From Coptodactyla brooksi (Eukaryota > Arthropoda > Insecta > Coleoptera > Scarabaeidae): 20,703 nt of DNA. This document shows, piece after piece, positions 8,874 to 18,428 of the stretch. Below the pieces are notes generated by a model. It worked only from the letters and a program-made list of their open reading frames with translations, did not search any database and was not told where the DNA came from. The translations under genes were made by a program, and so were the position numbers. The stretch's first letter is position 1. Every line of letters begins with the position of its first letter. The DNA lies in contig JAWQRM010000647.1 of the NCBI GenBank assembly GCA_033557675.1, positions 1 to 20,703 on the forward strand, read 5' to 3'.

Positions 8874-9650
8874 TATGCTCTCAAACTGAACGGGGCCAAG
8901 CACGTCTCACTTTCGCTCACTGTACAAAATTGGTACTACTTCCAAATAACTGTGTATCATTCCTCCCCCACTCTTGGAATGTTGAGTGTTACGTTGTGTT
9001 GTCTAGCTTGCCCTCCAAGTGGACGAGGCCCAATCTGTCTCACTTCCGCGAATCAGTATATTGTGTACACCAGTTAACTCTGAAATGTTTTTTTTCTTCC
9101 TCAATTTTTGAAGAGTTTTACACCCAATTGAGTGTACAGATGCTTCCTTTACAAACATGTATATCATCTAATTTTAAACTCTACAATTTACCATATTAAC
9201 AATATTATAAAATATTAAACAACATTCCGCTATTATGTTATAGTCCCCAAATACTTAGGCATCTGTTTCAAATAATAGGTGCGGTGATTTTGATAATTTT
9301 GAAATCATTTTTGCATTCTCAATATGCTCTTTAAACCTTGTTTATCAGGGGCTTTTAGTTTTAACAAGCACAAAAGAGCATATGGTTCACTTAGTCCTAT
9401 GTAAGTATTCAACTTGTATAGAAAAATCTAGCATAGCCAAACGTGATTTTAATAGCAATCGTAGAAGTAGTGTAGCAAACATGAGATTACTTAGACATGT
9501 ATCCAATAATAAATTCATTTGAATTTAGAAATTCTTATATGCAAAATGCAATAATAAAACCAGGGATAGTACCATTTATGCCACTGTATAACTTGATAAA
9601 AAAATAAGAATATGGGAATGCATGAATGAGCATAGTATTGGGTTAGAAAG
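8874..9650. other. Non-coding stretch with weak repeats and a possible finger remnant
   Basis: At about 8890-8925 and 9025-9060 two GC-richer blocks resemble each other (GGGGCCAAGCACGTCTCACTTTCGC and the related AGGCCCAATCTGTCTCACTTCCGC). At about 9400-9505 a plus-strand frame reads CKYSTC and later LLRHV, similar to decayed finger copies nearby. I give this low weight. No intact gene is visible. Confidence 0.35.
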
Positions 9651-9793
9651 ATCACGCCAGAAGCAAAATATGCTTTTTATTGTTTTCTATTAGTCGTGTC
9701 TATGCATTAAGGTATCATCTGGATGTTGCCTTGCAGTATAAATAGAACCGGCCGTATTTTAGGCAATTGCCTAACTTTGCTATGAAACCAAAG
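9651..9793 (+). repeat. Dispersed repeat R, copy 1 (internally deleted)
   Basis: It starts ATCACGCCAGAAGCAA, contains TTTTCTATTAGTCGTGTCTA and TATAAATAGAA, and ends CAATTGCCTAACTTTG...GAAACCAAAG. The same landmarks in the same order are at 13581-13811. This copy lacks about 85 bp between the TATA box and the CAATTGC block. No terminal inverted repeats are seen. A solo LTR or SINE-like element is possible. Confidence 0.7.
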
Positions 9794-9858
9794 ATGTAAT
9801 ACTAGAACGATTTGAATTTTTGTTTTAAAAAGTAAGTATAAATTTGTTTGTTTTAAAA

Positions 9859-9864
9859 TTTATT
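9859..9864 (-). terminator. Candidate polyadenylation signal of zinc-finger copy C
   Basis: On the minus strand this is AATAAA, about 195 bp past the TAG stop at 10059-10061. AATAAA is common by chance in such AT-rich DNA, so this is only a candidate. Confidence 0.35.
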
Positions 9865-10058
9865 TACATATTTTTTGTTAAGAAATAAAAGTAAAAGATA
9901 AAATAGTAAAAATATTACAATAACATTCCAAATTTTTCCCGCTTAATATTATATATCGAACAGGGAATGCTTCAAAAATATTTGATTCAAACTTTGTAGT
10001 GTTGTGAACATAATGAAAATTTTACCATATACAAAGTTACACAGGGGTATCAAAAGTG

Positions 10059-11871
10059 CTAGGCGGGTTCCTGTTTGCACATTTCCTGTTCATGACTGTG
10101 CTTCACTGATATATGTACTTTTAAATCACGTTTGCGATTGGCTGCATATTCGCATGCATCACACTCACAAGATTTTGGCTGATTCGCAATGCCTAACTGT
10201 GCACATTTACAATTCTTATACGTGCACTTAAATAGTTTTTCGTTGGAGTGAGTGCGAAGGTGTAGTGTCAGATCTCCTTTACGGAATGTTGAATGCCCGC
10301 AAGTTTTACACTTATACGTTTTCTGCGCACCTATATGCTTCGCTAATATATGCACTTGTAGATTACGTTTGTCCTTAGACGAATATTCGCATTTGTCACA
10401 CTCACAAGGTTTTCCTTCTTGAAAACCAAGTATTTGTGCACAATTACAATTTTTATATGTGCACTTAAATCGCTTTTCATCAGAGTGAGTGCGTCGGTGT
10501 TGTATCAAGTCTCCTTTGCGAAAAGTTGAATATCCACACGTTGCGCACTTGTACATTTTCTGCACACTATTATGTTTCTCTAATATATGATCATTTAGAT
10601 ATTGTATGTGAGTAGTTGCATATTCACATGTGTCACACTCACAAGGTTTTCCCTCATTAAAAGCACCCGAGTCTGTGCATTTACAATTTTTGTATGTGCA
10701 CTTAAATGGTTCTTCAATAGAGTGAGTGCAAAAGTGGACTGTTAAGTCATCTTTATAAAAAGTTGAGTATTCACAAGTGGGGCACTTGTACATTTCCTGT
10801 GCGCCGCTGTGCTTCGCTAATACATGTGCTATTAGATCCTGTTTCTGATTAAATGCATATTCACACGTGTCACATTCGCAAGATTTTCTTTCACTAGGAT
10901 TAGGTAATTGAGCACATTTACAATTTTTATATGTGCACTTAAATGGTTTTTCATTTGAGTGAGTACGAAGATGACGTGTCAGGTTCGCTTTGCGAAAAGT
11001 TGTATACCTGCAAGTTGCGCAATTATACGTTTGCTGTTCAACGTGCTTTGTTAATATATGTAGTTTCAGTTCTCGTTTCAGATCACATGCATATGTGCAT
11101 GTGTCACACTCACAAGGATCTCCATGACTAAAAGAAGGCAATTCTGCACAGTTACAATTTTTGTATGTGCACTTGAATGGTTTTTCATTCAAGTGAGTGC
11201 GAATGTGACGTGTTAGGTTTCCTCTAAGAAAAGTTGAATACCCACAAGTTGTGCACTTGTACATTTTTTGTGCAGAACTGTGCTTCGCTAATATATGTCG
11301 GTTTAAATCTCGTTTGTGATGAGTTGCGTACTCGCATATAACACACTCACAAGGCTTTTCCTGATTAGAAGGACCTAATTGCACACAATTACAATTTTTG
11401 TATGTGCACTTGAATGGTTTCTTAGTTGTGTGAATAACGAGGTGTTTTGTCAGATCTCCTTTATGAACAGTCGAATATGTGCAACTCGCACACTTAAATG
11501 GTTTATCATTTGTGTGAATGCGAATATGTCGCATCAGTATTACTTTATGAACAGTCGAATATCCACAAGTTGCACACTTATATCTTTTTCCTATATGGGT
11601 GTGTTCTGTTACTCTATACCTCGTTAGAAGGGATTCATATGTATACACTTTAAACTTATTTTCTGGTTTGTACACTTGTGTTTTAGTATGGCTCTTACTA
11701 GAATCTTTATTTTTAAATGTCAATTCGCAAACTTCACGCTTCAACTGCTTCTTATTGCGATGAACTGAACTGTGTGTTTTTAAGTAAAACTTCCTCTTTG
11801 TAGTGTAACTACACTTCCCACATTTAAATATTTTTTGCGTCTCTATACCGACACCTTCTTTATTGTTCAAT
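10059..11871 (-). CDS. Zinc-finger gene copy C, large C2H2 finger exon
   Basis: The exon is open for about 604 codons after the acceptor TTATTCTAG, and its first base completes a codon. The in-frame TTG is not a start, so a spliced 5' exon is needed. Residue numbers count from that TTG. Finger 1 is at 15-37 (FKCGKCSYTT...H). A degenerate region follows (about 38-96), then fingers at 97-119 and 125-147 with TGEKP-like linkers (TNDKP, TTKKP). From 174 the second finger type appears (CECVICEYA...HILAKH). Residues 204-597 hold five tandem units, each with YKCxTCGYSTF...RTH, xNEKPFKCTYKNCxC and CECDxCEYA...HILxKH. That gives about 14 plausible C2H2 fingers in all. The protein is probably a sequence-specific nuclear DNA-binding factor. 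Its targets cannot be read from the sequence. There are no stops or frameshifts, unlike copies A and B. Confidence 0.92.
10080..11261 (-). repeat. Five tandem 234-237-bp coding units of the finger exon
   Basis: Units begin at residues 204, 282, 361, 440 and 519, a period of 78-79 codons. Each encodes finger A, the TYKNCxC spacer and finger B. The unit-internal FKCTYKNC segment is almost unchanged across units, while the residues between finger and spacer vary (LPSFSHGD, LPNPSERK, SGAFNEGK, ILGFQEGK, LGIANQPK). This points to growth by unequal exchange of whole two-finger units. Confidence 0.9.
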
Positions 11872-12040
11872 CTAGAATAAATAATACATTTAAGATTTTA
11901 CAAGACTAAACGGTGCCTGCCACAACAAGAGGTCTAGATTTAAATTTTAAATTAAAATTAAATTTGATTTATTTTTCCAATTTCTATTGATATATTTATT
12001 TGAATATAGGGGAGAGAACTTCTGATTAAGTGTGGATTAT

Positions 12041-12260
12041 GACATCAGAGAAATATCTGTCATGATTCGACTGGCATGATATCATTCATTTGATGAAATT
12101 TTGAATGACATTTTTATACAAATGCGGCTCGATTTTGTCAATGATGCATCTTATGTTGTCTTTCACATCTTATGATACATGCCGTCGTGACTTGTCAAGC
12201 ATGACGTCATTTTTTTGACAAAGTTTCCAATAATATTTTTGTATAAATGCTTTTTAGTTG
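12041..12260. repeat. Diverged tandem duplication (about 110-bp unit)
   Basis: About 12055-12137 (GTCATGATTCGACTGGCATGA, ATCATTCATTTGATGAA, ATTTTTATACAAATGC) aligns with about 12182-12260 (GTCGTGACTTGTCAAGCATGA, GTCATTTTTTTGACAAA, ATTTTTGTATAAATGC), with conserved order and spacing. Only the second copy has a clean TATAAA. It could be a duplicated promoter or an old repeat inside the intron. Confidence 0.55.
12202..12209. promoter_or_regulatory. CRE-type palindrome TGACGTCA
   Basis: A perfect TGACGTCA, the consensus site of CREB/ATF bZIP factors, lies about 33 bp before TATAAATGC at 12242-12250. The equivalent place in the first duplicate reads TGATATCA, so the site is unique to the second copy. 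Activity is inference. Confidence 0.3.
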
Positions 12261-12451
12261 ATATCTTGTTAAAAGCACATCTGATGTAACTACATCTATT
12301 CAATTCAATTCGAGCCACAAAAACTCAGTCAACATATCGCAACACCAAACATCAAAGGTATAGCCTTATTTTTGAAGTACAGCCCAATCCACATGAAACA
12401 GTTACTTTGCATATGCATTGGTTCCTCAGGTATCACATGTGGATTTTTAAA

Positions 12452-12483
12452 TGGAAATGCGCTTTCAAGTGGAAATGCGCTTT
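12452..12483. repeat. Two-copy tandem repeat, 18-bp period
   Basis: TGGAAATGCGCTTT occurs at 12452-12465 and again at 12470-12483. It is a simple local duplication in intron sequence. Confidence 0.8.
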
Positions 12484-13342
12484 ATTGATGAAGATGATTT
12501 TCTTCTGATAATTCGCATTAACTTGCTGTTGATCCAATACCCAAATTCACTGTGACCAATTCAATTGAATTTTATAACTGTATAAGTACAGGTCTTTCAT
12601 TAGAATTCACTATAGACTAGGCCTAGAAATGTCCGATTCTTGTGCTGCGATGGAATCACATTCCATTGTATTATGCGTGAATTGCATTGACAGTTGATTA
12701 GTAATTAGGAGTCATGGTACAACAGTAGTGAGAATAAGTGTCAAGAAATAGCCTAAAAAGAATATGTTTCCTTTAACAATCTAACTACATAAAAACAGAA
12801 GAACATTTCAGCAGGATGGTGAATTGAAGTACATGGACTCCAAATTACATTGTCACCTATTGCAGTTAAGTCTTCGGCAGACCGACTAGGACGACTGCAT
12901 ACAGCACTCTTGATTTCTTTTACCTACTTGGTTTCTTTGAATTTGTTGATTAAATTCAAGTGAATTGCCATGTTACTTGGCAAATTGTTTCTACTAACAT
13001 CATATGAAGTTTGCAGTTAGGTTCCAAGGAAATGTATCCATTCTTGATCATGTTTTCATTATTAATATGTATTGTTCCTGCCTGTAGCACTCTATAACTA
13101 ATAATCGGAACTCACACATATTCCAGCACAAAAATGCAGCGAAATCAAAATCCGGACCTCTAATTGAGACACCTTTATCTGTTATATGTCTGTACGTCAC
13201 TTACCGTAAGTATTTAGTTTCGCACCATTTTATATGTCGGACATATTTCTTTCTCTCAAAAATGTTCATTTTGCAAAAGCCACAAACAAAAACAACTAGA
13301 AAAAAATCAATTATTAATTGTTAAAGAATCTCTTATATATTC

Positions 13343-13506
13343 CTATCTTTTGTTACCTCCACCTCTATTCGAGTCTTTGTATAATATTTTTTTCTTAGAA
13401 GGGCATTTTCTGCAATGATTCTTGTAGTGTTTGTCTTCCTCGAACTCTAAATAACATCTATCACATCTGTACTTATTTTGTACTTTAGAATCACAATTCT
13501 CCAAAT
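13343..13506 (-). CDS. Zinc-finger gene copy C, exon 2 with a C2HC finger and stop
   Basis: The acceptor TTCGTTTTTTAG ends at 13507. The exon starts AT TTG GAG and completes the phase-1 codon left by exon 1 (G|AT, Asp). It encodes a short linker, then YRCDRCYLEFEEDKHYKNHC and RKC, a C-x2-C-x12-H-x3-C finger, then a basic tail (KKK, NRGGGNKR) and a TAG at 13343-13345. Joined to exon 1 this gives about 147 residues: an acidic N-terminus, one finger and a basic end. The reading frame is continuous and the finger residues are intact. The exon is either the terminal exon of a short isoform, or an inner donor (AATAA|GTACAG at 13473/13472) is used so that the frame runs on into the large finger exon. 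Confidence 0.6.
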
Positions 13507-14350
13507 CTAAAAAACGAAAATAAATGACTGTCTTAAAAGATGTGGCTGGACCAAGCACCACAAAGATTTTTTTATAAAAAATTACGCCAGAAGCAACATA
13601 TAGGTTTTACTGTTTTCTATTGGTCGCGTCTAGACAGTAGGGCACCATCTGGTTGTAACCATTTACTATAAATAGAATCCTATTTCTTAAGTCCTTTTGT
13701 CTCTGGGCTATCGTGTCGTCGCTAATATGGTTAGTGTAACATGCGTCGAGCAGTTAATTTCTTGTTTTGGTTAAATGGTGACAATTGCTTAACTTTGTTG
13801 CGAAACCAAAGGTTCCAAAGGCACAAATTTAACTTAATGGCTATGTATACAAGCAAAACTACCTTAACATCCACATGGTACTGGTCCAATCTATCCACAT
13901 CAAGTAACTGTTAGGTAGATACTCTTCCAAAAATGAGGTTGAACATGCCCTGTTTTTTGTAGCTTGAATTGAATGGAATAAAGCAACCAAAATTGGCCAC
14001 CGAGTTTGTGTGATTTAAGCCATTGAATTTTTGTCTTTGGGTCACATATAGGAAAAGGTGTATGTGGACAAGTCGCAAACAATTGAAGACTTGAAACACA
14101 GCATAATATGCGTCATTGACAAAATAGAGCCGCAATTATAGGAAAACGTGATTTAGAACTTCATCAAAAGAATGATGTCATGCCGGAGGATGAGTCGCAG
14201 CAGACATTTATCTGTCATAATGCATATTAATTGGAACGTGTCTACTCTATACTTAAATAAATACACCAGCAGAAATAGCATGTTACTTGCATCATATTGA
14301 CAAAATCTACTACATGGCCTTGTTTAAACATAAGGTGGATGTTCACTTAC
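13507..14350 (-). other. Intron 1 of copy C
   Basis: Bounded by the donor GTAAGT at 14350-14345 and the acceptor at 13508-13507. It holds copy 2 of the dispersed repeat R. A minus-strand open stretch at about 13900-14135 has no recognisable content. No further exon is supported. Confidence 0.6.
13581..13811 (+). repeat. Dispersed repeat R, copy 2 (longer copy)
   Basis: It starts ATTACGCCAGAAGCAA, contains TTTTCTATTGGTCGCGTCTA (with an ATTGG/CCAAT-type core), CTATAAATAGAA at about 13670, and ends CAATTGCTTAACTTTG...CGAAACCAAAG. It is in the same orientation as the copy at 9651. The two copies bracket the finger exon and exon 2 of copy C. A weaker match to the last 40 bp (GTGGCATTGTTTAG...AAGCCAAAGCTTCC) occurs near 16415-16453. 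Confidence 0.7.
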
Positions 14351-14630
14351 CAGGATTCTTGCTTGGCAATTGTTCAAGATTATCTAGAGAGCCAATGTTC
14401 TTGTTCTCAATTTCATTTTCAGACGACAAGAAATCCTGTAATGTATCCATCTCTTCTTTGACATTTACAAATTCCAGATCTATTGGTTGATATTCGCATA
14501 ATTCCTCTATCACTTCTGTTTTCATGGTGGTTATTTCTTCGTATAACGGCATTCCAGGTACATTTTCCTTTGCAGGTGCCTGAACTACAGCGCACTCAGG
14601 CTTATCTACTGTCCTGATGCCATCAGCCAT
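14351..14630 (-). CDS. Zinc-finger gene copy C, first coding exon
   Basis: ATG at 14630 starts MADGIRTVDKPECAVV. MADG is conserved in copy A, which decides the start over the upstream in-frame TTG. The exon gives 93 codons plus one base and ends at CCTG|GTAAGTGAAC. The segment is acidic (EVIEELCEY, EFVNVKEEMDTLQDFLSSEN), with no known domain. VKEE is a possible sumoylation site. Unlike copy A it has no internal stop. The last base pairs in frame with exon 2 (phase 1) but not directly with the finger exon, which needs phase 2. It probably serves as a regulatory or protein-interaction N-terminus for the finger protein. Confidence 0.85.
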
Positions 14631-15060
14631 CGTCGATGTGAAGTGCAAGTTAATGATTAGCCTTTTATACCAAACATACAGTCTCCTTAAAATTAATTAA
14701 TTTACTTCTTTCACAGAATATTATAATAGGTTAAAATGAAATGCTTCGCTTCCCTAATCCCTAATTCCCTTCGCATCGCTAATATTGTACATATTCCGTA
14801 TGTACACCTACCCAGAATTTACGTCCACCTTCGAGGTGAAAATTGAGGTTATACCACAATTATTTTTAGGGACAACAACATCAGCTGGTACGCCGACCTT
14901 CGTTAAGTTTTACTTTAGTGACAAAAGTCTAGTCTCTTTTACACTCTCTTCCAATATCTTTTAATACGCTTTTTAGGGAAATTGAGGTCATGTTAAGAGT
15001 ATAAACAACAGTGTTGCCAATTTAGCAGAGATTCTGCTAAATCTGGCGGACTTACAACTC
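14631..15060 (-). promoter_or_regulatory. 5' leader and upstream region of copy C
   Basis: The leader parallels that of copy A. Upstream, GTGAAAATTGAGGTTATA at about 14837-14854 and GGAAATTGAGGTCATG with a following GTGTTGCCAATTT at 14977-15023 match the single block upstream of copy A. Copy C thus carries the core motif twice. I see no clear TATA box at a standard distance from a start site. Confidence 0.45.
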
Positions 15061-15419
15061 GGCTTATTACCATTCCAAATGTACTCATATATAAAATATG
15101 GGATTTATTTTATTATTGAACTTTCCGTTAGAAATACCTTAACGTTTATTTTTATGATTTGTATTATTTACTATTGTGGTGTCCAATAAAATGAAACCTC
15201 AGTCAAAAACGTAATGGATTGACAAATAAATTTCGGTTTTTGCTTCATTGCAAATTCACTTCGAACACTTGGCTAACATCAGTTTATTGTGTAGGTTTAA
15301 AGACGGAAGAAATAAAAGATATAAGTAGAAGAAATAAATTATATAAACATTCTTAATACCACATATAATGGTGAAAATCATATTAAAATATAGAAATACA
15401 TTCAAGAACGAAAATAAGT
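15061..15419. other. AT-rich spacer
   Basis: No gene is seen. The right part may belong to the 5' end of the Penelope-like element, but it has no recognisable protein motif. Confidence 0.4.
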
Positions 15420-16920
15420 TAAACCAATGCTAATAAATGGTTCAACAAGCAATGATTACAAAATCAAGGGACATCTAAATACACAATGGTACCAACAGGA
15501 ACAAAACACAAGTGGCCGTAAAAATAAAGGTAAATGCAGAAAAAGCATGGATACAAAAGAAATTAACCAACTATATCACAAAAAAACTAAAACTCAACAA
15601 AATAAACAGAACAGCACGTCAACGTCAGTAATGTAACAAAAGTGGAAACATGGCAAGAAATAGATGAATATACCCAATAGGAAGTAAGATGAATCATAGA
15701 CCAAAAGTACAAAACTATCGACAAGAAACTCGATAATTTCATAAACGCAAAACCCGAAAAGAACACAACCATGGAAAGCTCTTGCATAAGCTACTGGAAA
15801 AAGGGTTAAAGCATAACATAACCAATTACGAGAAGAAACACATCGAAAATTTAATTGTGGAAGCTGAAGTAGCAGTGCAAAAGTTACCAACGGAAATGCG
15901 AGACAGAACAACACACATAACTGCACAAGAAATAGAAAACATAGGTAATTAAAGAGAATGAAAATAAACAGAATAAACTTAAAAGTACAATCCACCAAGA
16001 ATAAAAAACAATGAATAATATCAGAAGGGAATTATAAGAAAATAATGGAATATTAGTCAAAGCAGACAAAGGCAGCACAACAATTATCACCGACAAAGAA
16101 TAATGCATCTAAAAAACTGAAGAATTTATGAAAAACAATAATTGCATAAAATTGACAAGAAGCCCCACAAACAAATTAAAGAAATTAAAAAATTTTAAAT
16201 AAATTTAAAATTTAAATTTGTACCTCAAAAGGTACAAATTTATTAACATGAACCCCCAAGTTGAATGTAGCACCATCGTTGAAAGCAATGCTGAAAATAC
16301 ACAAAAATGTCACACTTATAAGACCATTAGCAAACAGCGCCAGCACACAGATTTTTTAAATATTTGGCATGTTTGAAACGTGCTTCAAACAAATAAACTT
16401 TTCGGTTTTAGTGTCTGGTGGCATTGTTTAGCTGTGCTACTAAGCCAAAGCTTCCACAACTACAGCACTCCGAACTCAATATCAGCAGCAAAATTACTAT
16501 CAGCAATATTCTTACAAAAACTTGAAAAGCATGGTTGAGATATGTAGATGATAAAATATGTATCACCGAACACAAACAAGTAGATGACATATTAAATCAC
16601 ATCAATACAAAACAGTAAAATAAAATTCACATATTAGAAACAGCAAAACAACAGCATAAACTATTTGTATATCACAATCACCAAGAAAGAATAAATTAAA
16701 ATACAGGATTTATAAAAAACTGTCACAAGCAGATAACAATCTGAAAAGACATAACACAGCAATAACACAATACACGAAAACTAAAGCAAAAGCATCCAAA
16801 CAGGACACAATACAGTAATCAAAAATGGAACATAATGGACGGCATTCATGTACACAGGACCCTACATTCACTGTAGAATAAAAATATTAAAACGCGAAAC
16901 AGAGCCAACAATACAAAAAA
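15420..16920 (+). mobile_element. Penelope-like retroelement fragment 2: N-terminal region and RT
   Basis: In order on the plus strand, mostly broken by stops and frameshifts: the pre-RT region with NYEKKHIENLIVEAEVAVQK (about 15825-15885), GILVKADKGSTTIITDKE (about 16046-16101), MNPQ then APSLKAMLKIHKNVTLIRPL (about 16249-16328), RYVDDKICIT (about 16539-16567) with the catalytic YVDD, and a YTGPYIH-like block at about 16850-16875. These are the Penelope-like RT landmarks in the correct order. The GIY-YIG endonuclease present in fragment 1 is missing because the element breaks off near 16915, where mariner-type sequence follows. A segment at about 16345-16500 does not align with the RT and may be a small insertion. 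Long antisense open frames here are composition shadows. Confidence 0.85.
16213..16242. repeat. Perfect 13-bp hairpin with 4-nt loop
   Basis: TAAATTTGTACCT at 16213-16225 pairs exactly with AGGTACAAATTTA at 16230-16242. It lies in the decayed RT region, between the ADKGS and KIHK motifs. Confidence 0.8.
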
Positions 16921-16959
16921 AAGTGCTTTAAGCATGGAAAAAGTCGAGAGATATTTCCC

Positions 16960-17573
16960 GAGGATATTATTGGTAGAATGGAATTTTGTGGACACAATAG
17001 AAAAGATCAATCAAGATGAAGGCTATTGCAAATACTGTTTTCACCAATGAGAGTGCTTTTCTATTATACAGAAAACACAATCCATACGTTGTTGGTCTCA
17101 TGAAAACCTGCATAAAAGTTTCACTGTATGCACCCAATTTCCCAAAAACTTAACATTTTTGCTAAAATCTAGGGTGACCAGTTAATAGGTCCTTTGTTTA
17201 TTGATGGGACACTAAATGGGCAGAAATATTGCAACTTGAAACACAAATAGTTTCAGCTGTTCAGAACACTCCTGCAATAGACTTGGAAACTATTCGGTTC
17301 TAGCAAAAGGGCTGTTTAACACACAATGCACGTGGTTAAGGAATTTTAATAAACTCTTTCAAACCCCATTATGAGTATAATAAGGGATATGAAATGGCAT
17401 CCCAGGAGTTTCAGATTTATTTTCAAACGACTTTTTTTCTGTGGCGAGTTCTGAGGGTTAAAATAATAGATGCAGTTAATCTTATAACACTTGAAGTGCT
17501 TCCTAATGTGAGACGCAGTTTCTATGAAACATTAGGATATTGTTCAGCCACACAGAGTGGCCAATTTTAGCCG
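16960..17573 (+). mobile_element. Mariner-type transposase remnant 2
   Basis: The fragments keep the order of an IS630/Tc1/mariner transposase: IEKINQDEGYCKY (about 16998-17036), VFTNESAF (about 17035-17058, usually FTDES), CWSHENLHK, QLIGPLFIDGTLNGQKY (about 17179-17229), a stop, then QKGCLTHNARG (usually QDG), an FFLW block near 17435 in place of the PLDFFLW motif, and the C-terminal VKIIDAVNLITLEVLPNVRR to SGQF near 17570. The first Asp is Asn, the second is Lys and the third acidic position is lost, so it cannot be active. Several frameshifts are present. It directly abuts the broken end of Penelope fragment 2. Confidence 0.8.
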
Positions 17574-18249
17574 CACTTGTAATATTTTTGTTTTTAAATT
17601 TAAATTTATTTTATTTTTATAGAATTTTTTTAATCTCGCCCTCAACAAATATTTTAATTACGAACATCTGCTCACTAAGCATTAGAAGTATCGTTCATGA
17701 ATGTTCCGTTCTTTTTGAACGGGTCATTTTATTGACCGAGAAGTTTGGAACACCAAACGGAATACTGGTGTTACATGTAACATTGTACATATGCATACAC
17801 TTGTGCACACAAAGGAACAGTGTGGCACAAGACCTATTGATGATGGACCTGAGGACTCATTCATGTGCAACCCAATCTGTACCGAGAAAAAATAGAAGTG
17901 GTTTTACTTGGCAATTTTATTTAAACATAACGTACTTCGATAAAGTGATTTAAATAACAAAACATTCAGGTTTCAATTTTTATTTTCCAACTAAAAAACA
18001 TAGTTATACTTTAACATTCCATTTAAAAATTACTACTCTTTTTTGAAAATAATACAAAAGTCATTCTTCAAATGTTGCCAGTTTTAAATGTCTACCTCTG
18101 CTCTAATATAATAATATAAGAACAAATATACACTGTTAAGTAGCATACTTTTACGTACACATAAATAAATTAGTTAATTAAATATTTTCTTTGTAATAAC
18201 AAAACCAAAACTTATAATATAAATGAAAATCTAATTATGTAGCACTACT
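17574..18249. other. AT-rich stretch, no gene seen
   Basis: A plus-strand frame stays open to 17953, but past the transposase end its product is a hydrophobic low-complexity sequence with no match I recognise. The rest is AT-rich with runs of TTAA and no structure of note. Confidence 0.45.
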
Positions 18250-18380
18250 CTAAACATAAAATTAGTAATACTTCATTTACCCCCAGTCTACTCTACTTGT
18301 CTGTTGAAATTTGCCCAGCTTTCGAACATAGTCCTTCACAAGGTACGGAAGCAGCAAGACGACATAATCTCTCCAACATG

Positions 18381-18428
18381 ATTTATGCCTCGAGCATAAA
18401 TTAATGTATATGCCTCGGGCATGTACAT
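18381..18428. repeat. Two adjacent small hairpins sharing a core
   Basis: ATTTATGC (18381-18388) pairs with GCATAAAT (18394-18401) over CTCGA. ATGTATATGCC (18404-18414) pairs with GGCATGTACAT (18418-18428) over TCG with one mismatch. Both carry ATGCCTCGRGCAT, so the second is likely a duplicate of the first. They interrupt the hAT remnant. Confidence 0.7.

Larger units (their letters stand above)
11872..13342 (-). other. Intron between exon 2 and the finger exon of copy C
   Basis: There is no coding exon I can support. It contains a diverged tandem duplication (12041-12260), a CRE-type palindrome, an 18-bp tandem repeat and, on the minus strand, a strong isolated donor ACG|GTAAGTGAC at about 13206-13200, which could extend exon 2 as an untranslated segment. 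Confidence 0.5.

Noticed and set aside
11868..11870. TTG as translation start of the finger exon
   Set aside because: It directly follows a splice acceptor conserved in copy B and is not ATG, so the exon is internal.
9651..13811. A complete LTR retrotransposon bounded by the R repeats
   Set aside because: The enclosed DNA holds finger-gene exons on the opposite strand and no gag, RT or integrase. The copies also differ greatly in length.
13900..14135. Minus-strand open frames in intron 1 of copy C
   Set aside because: They are short, overlapping and without motifs. They are chance frames in intron sequence.
15594..15998. Long minus-strand open frame with hydrophobic, membrane-like product
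   Set aside because: It is antisense to the AT-rich Penelope fragment 2, whose Lys/Asn-rich sense strand reads as Phe/Leu-rich in reverse. It has no family signature.
17540..17953. 137-codon plus-strand open frame
   Set aside because: Its first residues overlap the transposase end in another frame, and the rest is hydrophobic low-complexity sequence with no conserved motif.
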